Positions 42,790 through 48,144 of a DNA stretch of 48,144 nucleotides are shown piece by piece. The stretch's first letter is position 1, and every line of letters begins with the position of its first letter. The translations under genes and the position numbers were made by a program. A model generated the notes under the pieces. The model was given only the letters and a program-made list of their open reading frames with translations, ran no database searches and was not told the DNA's origin. Origin of the DNA: Patescibacteria group bacterium (GTDB lineage: Bacteria > Patescibacteriota > Minisyncoccia > Phycocordibacterales > BOKC01); contig BOKC01000005.1 of NCBI GenBank assembly GCA_016860785.1, forward strand, positions 1-48,144, read 5' to 3'.

Positions 42790-42912
42790 GAAGGCTAGCA
42801 GGTGGTTTCGTGCACACAGCCGATGATTGTCGTCTTGCCTTTTTTGACGTAACGTCAGGGCAGACCTCCGGCACACAACTCTACGACCACATGGTCGTAG
42901 CTTTTTCTTTTT
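42790..42912 (+). ncRNA. predicted stand-alone structured RNA
   Basis: An antisense-oriented transcript of about 120 bases runs between two leftward genes. It can form GGCT/AGCC closing a GTG/CAC hairpin (42793-42821), a stem GTCTTGCC with GGCAGAC (one bulge) enclosing GACGT/ACGTC (about 42832-42864), and a strong terminator. Only a 15-codon frame is present, from an ATG at 42779 that lies in the -10 box. No rightward gene follows, so it is unlikely to be a riboswitch. It does not match tRNA, tmRNA or SRP RNA patterns that I know. Confidence 0.5.
42881..42912 (+). terminator. strong intrinsic terminator, rightward
   Basis: CTACGACC pairs with GGTCGTAG around ACAT, followed by CTTTTTCTTTTT. 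No T-run exists in the other direction, so a rightward transcript is implied. Confidence 0.88.
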
Positions 42913-42925
42913 GAAAATCTATATT

Positions 42926-43297
42926 TTAGTCACCCACTACAACCTCAAACCCTCCGTAAGCAAAGCGCTTCATATCAAAAGGCATCGCCATATCTTTTTT
43001 GCTGTATTTTTTGTCAAAATACGCCATAACCTTTTTATTCACCGCGTCGCGGTGCCGGCGGGATTTATAGACTATAAAAGAAAACCAAACAGCTTCACCG
43101 GGCTTTGTCTTCGCCATTTTTGGAAATGTAAAAGTTACAAATTTCGGCTTTACGTCGTCTATCATGCATTCTTTATAATCAAGAGCGCCAAATTTCTTCC
43201 AAACCTTACTGGCCTCTTGTGCCATTTTTTTGTACTTAGCGGTATTTTTCTTAGGAACTGATAATACAAACCCGTCAACATATTTTGCTTTAGCCAT
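42926..43297 (-). CDS. DUF1428 family protein
   Basis: The 123-residue protein has the family start YVDGFVLSVPKKNTAKYKKMA, the middle WKKFGALDYKECMIDDV, and the end MPFDMKRFAYGGFEVVV. It has a ferredoxin-like (dimeric alpha/beta barrel) fold. The biochemical role is unknown. The family is commoner in larger free-living bacteria, so transfer into this genome is possible. Confidence 0.9.
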   Translation of the reverse strand: MAKAKYVDGFVLSVPKKNTAKYKKMAQEASKVWKKFGALDYKECMIDDVKPKFVTFTFPKMAKTKPGEAVWFSFIVYKSRRHRDAVNKKVMAYFDKKYSKKDMAMPFDMKRFAYGGFEVVVGD

Positions 43298-43320
43298 AAT
43301 TTTATTAATATTTTAAAAAA

Positions 43321-43593
43321 CTAGAGATGCTTTTTAAGACGGTCGACGTCCTGCCACGAGAGCTTGCCTTCGGCTTTGAGTTTGTTAATGCCGTCCAGTG
43401 CTTCCTTTTTAGAAAGCCCGCTTGACTCAAAGATTTTTCCTTCTAAGTGACCAGAAATTAAATTTGCTTTGTTTTTATTTGTACTTCCAACTGCTCCCTT
43501 TAAGGCCTTATTGAAACCTCTTGCGCTCTTATAATTTCCCCGACCAAAAATTCCTCCCGGAGTGTTGTTTGTTGGTTTACTGGGTATTTTAAT
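43321..43593 (-). CDS. small conserved-looking protein without a standard start codon
   Basis: The frame reads as a convincing protein, with NNTPGGIFGRGNYKSARGF, then SGHLEGKIFESSGLSKKEAL and KLSWQDVDRLKKHL. It is bounded upstream by an in-frame TAA (43603-43605) and has no ATG, GTG or TTG before the conserved-looking part. An ATT at 43593 is the first rare-start candidate. Either it uses a non-standard start or a mutation has removed the start and it is a fresh pseudogene. About 90 residues. Function is unknown. Confidence 0.55.
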   Translation of the reverse strand: MKIPSKPTNNTPGGIFGRGNYKSARGFNKALKGAVGSTNKNKANLISGHLEGKIFESSGLSKKEALDGINKLKAEGKLSWQDVDRLKKHL

Positions 43594-43629
43594 TTTATCA
43601 AGTTATTAATATCTTTATATTAACATATT

Positions 43630-43929
43630 TTAAAACAAGAAAAAGAGAGTGAGAGAAATTAAGAATGTTATCAGGGCAAACATTCCAACTGTGGAGAGGA
43701 AAAGATTTACGGCTTGTTTCTTTTGTCCGTCAATGTAAAGGAGAATCGGCTCTGCAACAAAAAGATAAGCCATCACTGCGGCAGAAATGACAAAAAGCGA
43801 GAGCATAATTATGGGAATAAGTATTGTTTCAGGCAATTCAGTCATTTTTTCGGTATATTGAATAACCGACACTATAACCACAATATACAGCTCCGCCAAA
43901 AGTGCCTTTGTTAATGCTTTTTTAATCAT
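43630..43929 (-). CDS. small three-helix membrane protein
   Basis: The 99-residue protein has three hydrophobic helices (about 12-24, 36-64 and 78-98) and short polar loops (QYTEKMTELPE, DGQKKQA). The family is not recognised. An extended -10 (TGTTACAAT) lies exactly six bases before the ATG, so a leaderless mRNA is predicted. The promoter is directly downstream of the typA terminator. Confidence 0.65.
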   Translation of the reverse strand: MIKKALTKALLAELYIVVIVSVIQYTEKMTELPETILIPIIMLSLFVISAAVMAYLFVAEPILLYIDGQKKQAVNLFLSTVGMFALITFLISLTLFFLF

Positions 43930-43935
43930 AGATCT

Positions 43936-43944
43936 ATTGTAACA
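43936..43944 (-). promoter_or_regulatory. extended -10 of the three-helix protein gene
   Basis: TGT followed by TACAAT, read leftward, six bases before the ATG at 43929. Confidence 0.5.
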
Positions 43945-43970
43945 AAAAACCGCCCCAAAGGCAGTTTTTT
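43944..43970 (-). terminator. typA terminator
   Basis: AAAAAAC and GCC pair with GGC and GTTTTTT (one internal mismatch), giving a stem that ends in six T's read leftward. Confidence 0.8.
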
Positions 43971-44008
43971 AATTTTATTAAGGGATTTCCTTAGTGTTGG
44001 GTTTCTAA

Positions 44009-45811
44009 TCAAGCTTTTGTTTTATTTCGTTTTGCTTTTACCCTATCAGTCTCTGTCAGTTCTTTTTTTCTCAAACGCACACTTTTTGGAGTAATTTCTA
44101 AATATTCATCTTCAGACATTATTTCAATAGCACTCTCAATAGTCAGCCGAAATGGCGGAGTGAGCATTATATTTTCATCAGAACCAGAAGCTCTCATATT
44201 GGTCAGCTGTTTCCCTTTTGTAGGATTTGCGATCATCTCTTCACCCTTAGAAGTGCTACCGATAACCATACCTTCATATATCTCGTCACCAGGACCAATA
44301 TATAAAACACCGCGAGTTTGTAGATTGTCGAGAGAAAAACCAAGAGCTTTACCCGTCATCATTGACGTCATAGAGCCATGTAGTCTTTTTTGAATTTCTC
44401 CAGCATAAGGACGGAAGCCAATAACTCGACTAGCCATAATTCCTTCTCCTTTTGTATCAATAATAAATTGCCCTCGATAGCCCAAGAGTCCTCTGGTTGG
44501 ACATTCAAAAATTAAGCGAACATTATTTACATCTTGCTTCATATTCATCATATTTGCACCGCGCTTGGAAAGCTTTTCCATTATAACTCCTTGAAATTCA
44601 GACGGTGTGTCTATAGTTATCTCTTCAAACGGCTCGCTTTTTATTCCATCCCCTGGCGTAAGATAATCTTTTATAATTACTTGCGGTTGAGAGACTTGAA
44701 GCTCGTAACCTTCTCGACGCATATTTTCCAAAAGAATAGCGATGTGAAGCTCCCCTCGCCCAAAAACTTTCATTGTTTCTCCTGAAAAATCAACTTTCAA
44801 ACCAACGTTTACCTCAAGTTCCCTTTCCAAACGCTCGCGAATCTGGCGTCCTGTCACAAATTTTCCTTCTCGGCCGGCAAACGGTGAATTGTTAACCAAA
44901 AAATCAAGAGTAATCGTGGGTTCATCAACTTTAATAGCTGGTAGACTTTCGACGTCTGAAGAATTGGTGATTGTATCGCCAATAAAAATATTCGGGAGAC
45001 CGGCAATCAAAACAATGTCGCCCGATTCAGCTTCTTTTACCTCTTTTCTTTTAAGTCCTTCGAAAGTAAAAAGATTGGTAATTTTTCCTGTTTCAACTTC
45101 GCCTGTGGTTTTTTTGATAAAAACAGTGGTACCAACCTTAAGAATACCTTCATATATACGCGCAACAGCTAGCCGTCCAAGAAAATTGTCATATCCAAGA
45201 TTAAAAGGTTGGGCTAGAACAATGCCATTATCTTTTTTTCCGGCAGATGGCACTTTTTCTAAAATCTCATCAAGAAGTGGCGATAAATTTTTATGAGGAT
45301 CTTCAAGAGATCGTATTGCCACCCCTTCCCGAGCAATGGAATAAATAGTGGTGAAATCTAGCTGTTCATTATTTGCTCCGAGATCCATAAAAAGTTCCAA
45401 CACCTCATCATGGACTCGCACAGGGTCGGCCGCCGACTTATCAATTTTATTTATCACAACGATCGGCTTATGACCAATTTCTAAAGATTTTTTCAAAACA
45501 AAACGAGTCTGGGGCATCGGGCCTTCTTGGGCATCCACCACAAGTAAAACCGAATCGATTGATCTAAGCACTCGTTCTACTTCTGATCCAAAATCAGCAT
45601 GACCGGGCGTATCTACAATATTTATTTTTACACCTTTATAAGTTACAGAAGCGTTTTTGGCATAAATAGTTATTCCTCGTTCTTGCTCTATGGCGTTAGA
45701 ATCCATGGTAACCCCTTCTTCAACAGCTCCTGTCTCACGCATAATAGCATCGGTCAAAGTGGTTTTACCGTGGTCAACATGCGCAATAATTGCAATATTT
45801 CTGATTTCCAT
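44009..45811 (-). CDS. typA: ribosome-associated GTPase TypA/BipA
   Basis: Translational GTPase that aids 50S assembly and stress adaptation. In the 600 residues, the G motifs are [25 protein letters not shown] and NKIDK. EF-G-like domains follow, and the BipA-specific C-terminal domain includes [12 protein letters not shown] and [28 protein letters not shown] promoter (18 bases) places transcription start about two bases from the ATG. Confidence 0.96.
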   Translation of the reverse strand: MEIRNIAIIAHVDHGKTTLTDAIMRETGAVEEGVTMDSNAIEQERGITIYAKNASVTYKGVKINIVDTPGHADFGSEVERVLRSIDSVLLVVDAQEGPMPQTRFVLKKSLEIGHKPIVVINKIDKSAADPVRVHDEVLELFMDLGANNEQLDFTTIYSIAREGVAIRSLEDPHKNLSPLLDEILEKVPSAGKKDNGIVLAQPFNLGYDNFLGRLAVARIYEGILKVGTTVFIKKTTGEVETGKITNLFTFEGLKRKEVKEAESGDIVLIAGLPNIFIGDTITNSSDVESLPAIKVDEPTITLDFLVNNSPFAGREGKFVTGRQIRERLERELEVNVGLKVDFSGETMKVFGRGELHIAILLENMRREGYELQVSQPQVIIKDYLTPGDGIKSEPFEEITIDTPSEFQGVIMEKLSKRGANMMNMKQDVNNVRLIFECPTRGLLGYRGQFIIDTKGEGIMASRVIGFRPYAGEIQKRLHGSMTSMMTGKALGFSLDNLQTRGVLYIGPGDEIYEGMVIGSTSKGEEMIANPTKGKQLTNMRASGSDENIMLTPPFRLTIESAIEIMSEDEYLEITPKSVRLRKKELTETDRVKAKRNKTKA

Positions 45812-45815
45812 AAAA

Positions 45816-45845
45816 ATTATATAAACAGCAACAATGAGAAAACAA
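45816..45845 (-). promoter_or_regulatory. typA promoter
   Basis: TTGTTT (45840-45845), an 18-base spacer and TATAAT (45816-45821), four bases before the ATG at 45811. Confidence 0.55.
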
Positions 45846-45883
45846 TATACCTTACTTGAGTTTTTCTTGCACTAAAAGGTAAA

Positions 45884-46054
45884 TTATCTTTCCCGTATCA
45901 GATTTAAACATCTAAGACATTCTTTCTGGTTTGGTCTCGTTTTTATATATTTATTACCACACTTACAAATAATAATTTTAGAACGAGTGACTCTTTCAAC
46001 CCATTTACCCTTCTCTTGGTATATCTTCTTTGGTGGAGTTTGAAACGATTTCAT
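45884..46054 (-). CDS. 56-residue zinc-ribbon-like protein
   Basis: A short basic protein (starts MKSFQTPPKKIYQEKGKW) with cysteine pairs CKC and CLRC about 13 residues apart (ICKCGNKYIKTRPNQKECLR). A single zinc site is likely. The ATG begins one base after the stop of the DEAD-box helicase gene, so the two are almost certainly co-translated. A role alongside the helicase in RNA handling is inferred from this arrangement. Confidence 0.7.
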   Translation of the reverse strand: MKSFQTPPKKIYQEKGKWVERVTRSKIIICKCGNKYIKTRPNQKECLRCLNLIRER

Positions 46055-46055
46055 A

Positions 46056-47270
46056 TTATTCAATAAATGTTAACGCTTTACCAAGTTTATTGGCTCGACC
46101 GGTACGGCCGATTCTATGAACATAATCTTCATATGTTGCCGGAAGATCGTAGTTTATAACATGACTTATATCCATAATATCTAAACCACGGGCTGCAACG
46201 TCTGTAGCTACCAAAACCTGAACCACATTATTTTTGAAATGCTGTAGAGCCCTCTGTCGTTGCGAATGACTTTTATTGCCATGGATAGACTCCGCTTTAA
46301 ATCCTCTCTCAATGAGAACTCTGGAGAGCTTTTCTACTTCATGTTTTGTACGTCCAAAAATGAGAACTTTGTTAAAATCTTTTATTACCAAAAGATCATG
46401 GAGAACATCAATTTTTTTCCTAGAAGCAATTTTAATAACATTTTGGTCAACATTCTTTGAAGTATGACTGGATTTTACAGAAATTCTTATTGGATTTCTT
46501 AAAAATTCACTTATCAGTTTTTCTATTGCTGGTGAGATGGTGGCTGAAAAAAACAAAGTTTGTCTATCTTTTTTCATTCCGGACATCAAAAACCTAACTT
46601 CAGAAATAAAACCCATATCAAGCATTCTGTCCGCTTCATCAAGGACTATTGACCCAAATTCAGAAAGAAAAAGTTTTTTTCTATTTGTTAGGTCTCTAAG
46701 TCTTCCGGGAGTTCCTATAATAAAATTGTTTTGATATCGCAAATCTGATATTTGTTTTCCGATACTAACTCCTCCCACACAACAAACTGAAAACACCTTT
46801 ATTCCAACGGTTAAGTCTTTTAATTCCTGATTTATTTGTATCCCGAGTTCTCGAGTCGGAACCACAATAAGAACTTTCTCATTTTTGTTTAGTAGGACTT
46901 TGTTTATTAAAGGAATAAGAAAAGCGGCAGTTTTTCCAGTACCGGTATTTGCTATTCCGACAATATCATTTCCATTCAGAATATGCGGAATGGTTTTATC
47001 TTGAATGGGTGTGGGGGTTAAATATCCTTTATTTTTTATAACATTCTTTAGTTTGTCTTCTATTTTAAAATCTCCAAAAAGGTTTTCTGGCTTGGAATTT
47101 CTTGTTTCGTCTTCTATATAATCAGCTTTATTTACAAATTTTACTGGGTCTATATACTGGCCAAACTTGTAACTCTTAGGTCGAAAACGCCCCGGTTGGC
47201 TGCGCCTGTTTTGAAAAGAAGACTGACGAAAAGACCTGTTCGGCCCACGATGGAACTTATTTTTATGCAT
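46056..47270 (-). CDS. DEAD-box RNA helicase
   Basis: ATP-dependent RNA remodelling, for example in ribosome assembly or decay at low temperature. The 404-residue protein has a basic, disordered N-terminus of about 55 residues (RRSQPGRFRPKSYKFGQ), the Q motif (LTPTPIQDKTIP), Walker A NTGTGKTAA, PTRELGIQ, TPGRL, VLDEADRM, FFSAT, VATDVAARGLD and YVHRIGRTGRA. It ends right after motif VI with almost no C-terminal extension. The mRNA leader is about 140 bases from the 47417-47445 promoter, unusually long here. Confidence 0.95.
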   Translation of the reverse strand: MHKNKFHRGPNRSFRQSSFQNRRSQPGRFRPKSYKFGQYIDPVKFVNKADYIEDETRNSKPENLFGDFKIEDKLKNVIKNKGYLTPTPIQDKTIPHILNGNDIVGIANTGTGKTAAFLIPLINKVLLNKNEKVLIVVPTRELGIQINQELKDLTVGIKVFSVCCVGGVSIGKQISDLRYQNNFIIGTPGRLRDLTNRKKLFLSEFGSIVLDEADRMLDMGFISEVRFLMSGMKKDRQTLFFSATISPAIEKLISEFLRNPIRISVKSSHTSKNVDQNVIKIASRKKIDVLHDLLVIKDFNKVLIFGRTKHEVEKLSRVLIERGFKAESIHGNKSHSQRQRALQHFKNNVVQVLVATDVAARGLDIMDISHVINYDLPATYEDYVHRIGRTGRANKLGKALTFIE

Positions 47271-47416
47271 TACTTTATCTTGATAACTCCCAGTCTTTAC
47301 AGTAAAAGTGACTAGTCAGTCTCGTCAGTTTTTAGATAAAGTCTTTTAAAAGCTTCAATACTTTCTGAATCTTAAATTCAAAAGAAAAACTTATGAGATT
47401 TAGTTATACATCTTAT

Positions 47417-47445
47417 ATGATATACCGAATATATTTTTTTGTCAA
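47417..47445 (-). promoter_or_regulatory. DEAD-box helicase promoter
   Basis: A perfect TTGACA (47440-47445), a 17-base spacer and TATCAT (47417-47422), read leftward. It is about 140 bases from the start codon. Confidence 0.7.
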
Positions 47446-47463
47446 ATCTGCTGTGTTTGTTAG

Positions 47464-47496
47464 AAAAAGAGCCTCCGGCGAAAGTTCGCGCGGAGG
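47464..47496 (-). terminator. terminator of the GIY-YIG gene
   Basis: CCTCCG and CGAA pair with TTCG and CGGAGG (small bulges), followed leftward by CTCTTTTTC. It lies about 85 bases beyond the GIY-YIG stop. Between them is a second hairpin, CCAAC and GCGC with GCGC and GTTGG (about 47541-47564). Confidence 0.7.
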
Positions 47497-47578
47497 TTGA
47501 GTTGCGAACATTCTGCGCCTCGCAGTGCTCGCTCGGCACCAACTGCGCTCGCGCTTGTTGGCTGCGGGACTTAGAATC

Positions 47579-47818
47579 TCACTTTTTAAATAAAGTCATT
47601 TTCTTCTCTCTTCTCCAGCTTTTGATTTGCGCTTCTCTTTTCAGGGCAGAGCTACGATCCGAGTGTTCTTCCGTATACACAATCTTTGAAACTTCTTTTG
47701 AACTTGTATAGTGACCTCCCCTTCCGTTTTTGTGCTCACTGAATCTACGATCCACGTTAGTGGCTATGCCCGTGTAGAGGGAACCATCTTTGCACTCAAT
47801 TATATATACAAAATACAT
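47579..47818 (-). CDS. GIY-YIG superfamily endonuclease-like protein
   Basis: The 79-residue protein is a single GIY-YIG domain: YFVYIIECKDGSLYTGIATN carries the GIY-YIG pair, followed by RRFSEHKNGRGGHYTSSK and SALKREAQIKSWRREKK with the metal-binding glutamate. It belongs to the short YhbQ/UPF0213-like group. These are thought to cut or process nucleic acids; the target is unknown. Confidence 0.92.
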   Translation of the reverse strand: MYFVYIIECKDGSLYTGIATNVDRRFSEHKNGRGGHYTSSKEVSKIVYTEEHSDRSSALKREAQIKSWRREKKMTLFKK

Positions 47819-48144
47819 AATAGCGGTCCTTTGATAAGTTTAGAACATCGTCCACAGGAAACTGGAGCAACTTTTAATCTCGGTCCCTCTTCGCTTCGCT
47901 CATTCGGGATACTGAATTTTTATAGTCGTTGCACTCGTTAAAAATTCGTACTGTGTCTCCTGAACAAAATCCGAACTTTTTACCAAAACAATCTGGACGA
48001 GAACTAATCTGCGCGCCTCGTCCGCTCCCTTCGGTCGCGGGAGCAAAAACCAAAAATTTTCCTTACCTTTCTTATTTTCCTCGGCGGGGGGTGTGGGGGG
48101 AGCCGACAAAAAATGGAAAGGAAATTTTTGGTTTTGCTTCGCCG
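47819..48144. other. 326-base stretch without a supported gene
   Basis: No convincing coding region is seen; the longest frames have poor composition. It holds GC-rich hairpins (for example GCTCCC with GGGAGC at 48024-48044). It also holds a large imperfect inverted repeat: GCAAAAACCAAAAATTT near 48043-48060 against AAATTTTTGGTTTTGC near 48122-48138. Runs such as CGCTTCGCTC are low complexity. Confidence 0.6.

Noticed and set aside
47900-48109. A 69-codon leftward frame near the right edge
   Set aside because: It crosses GC-rich hairpins and low-complexity sequence, has no ribosome site or promoter, and does not resemble a protein.

Overview
The window looks like a chromosomal segment of a small-genome Candidate Phyla Radiation (Patescibacteria) bacterium, probably Parcubacteria-like. 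This is inferred from gene content and style, not from a 16S gene, which is absent. Supporting signs are tight packing of core genes, non-standard or trimmed forms of core enzymes, a substrate-binding protein with no permease beside it, several very short zinc-binding proteins, and Gmad2-type, M14-type and PKD-type surface proteins. The genetic code is standard: several genes, for example the PheRS gene, end in TGA.

Layout. 1-720: the start of a membrane protein that runs off the left edge, and a small SD-led gene. 721-8260: ThrRS, a PKD surface protein, a mechanosensitive channel gene cut in two by an IS30-type insertion sequence, a 40-residue basic protein and GyrB. 8395-8690: a self-contained small-gene locus with promoter, leader hairpins and terminator. 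8774-16084: a single-chain PheRS, tRNA-Thr, EF-Ts, S2, RF1, L31, a secreted lytic transglycosylase, L25 and a small zinc protein. 16183-23746: central carbon metabolism, with a 2-hydroxyacid dehydrogenase and a PfkB kinase (divergent), a cyclopropane-fatty-acid synthase, and a leftward run GAPDH, RpiB, Rpe, transketolase N half, transketolase C half. Together these make a non-oxidative pentose phosphate route joined to lower glycolysis. 23755-30966: B12-dependent ribonucleotide reductase, DUF192 protein, tRNA-Ser, CDP-alcohol transferase, HtpX, RDD protein, LemA, a membrane protein and a frameshifted RelE-type toxin with its antitoxin. 31215-38686: GroEL/GroES, SecG, peptide-binding protein, RNase J, MFS transporter. 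38866-48144: short zinc proteins, Gmad2 protein, Na/Ca antiporter, two M14 peptidase paralogs, a probable structured RNA, DUF1428, TypA, a DEAD-box helicase and a GIY-YIG protein.

The most interesting signals are not in gene identities. (1) At least seven genes have an extended -10 box (TGn plus a TATAAT-like hexamer), and in six of these the box lies 6-7 bases before the ATG, predicting leaderless mRNAs. A second class of small genes has a true leader, a TTGACT-like -35 box and a strong Shine-Dalgarno. (2) Degenerate CCTAAACCCTA-like repeats sit at gene borders and appear in frame inside thrS; a different hairpin repeat is in frame inside rpiB. (3) One of two adjacent M14 paralogs has lost three of four expected active-site residues. 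(4) A stand-alone structured RNA is predicted at about 42790-42912. (5) PheRS has the mitochondrial-type single-chain architecture. (6) A perfect 44-bp palindrome adjoins a remnant resembling the RpiB N-terminus.
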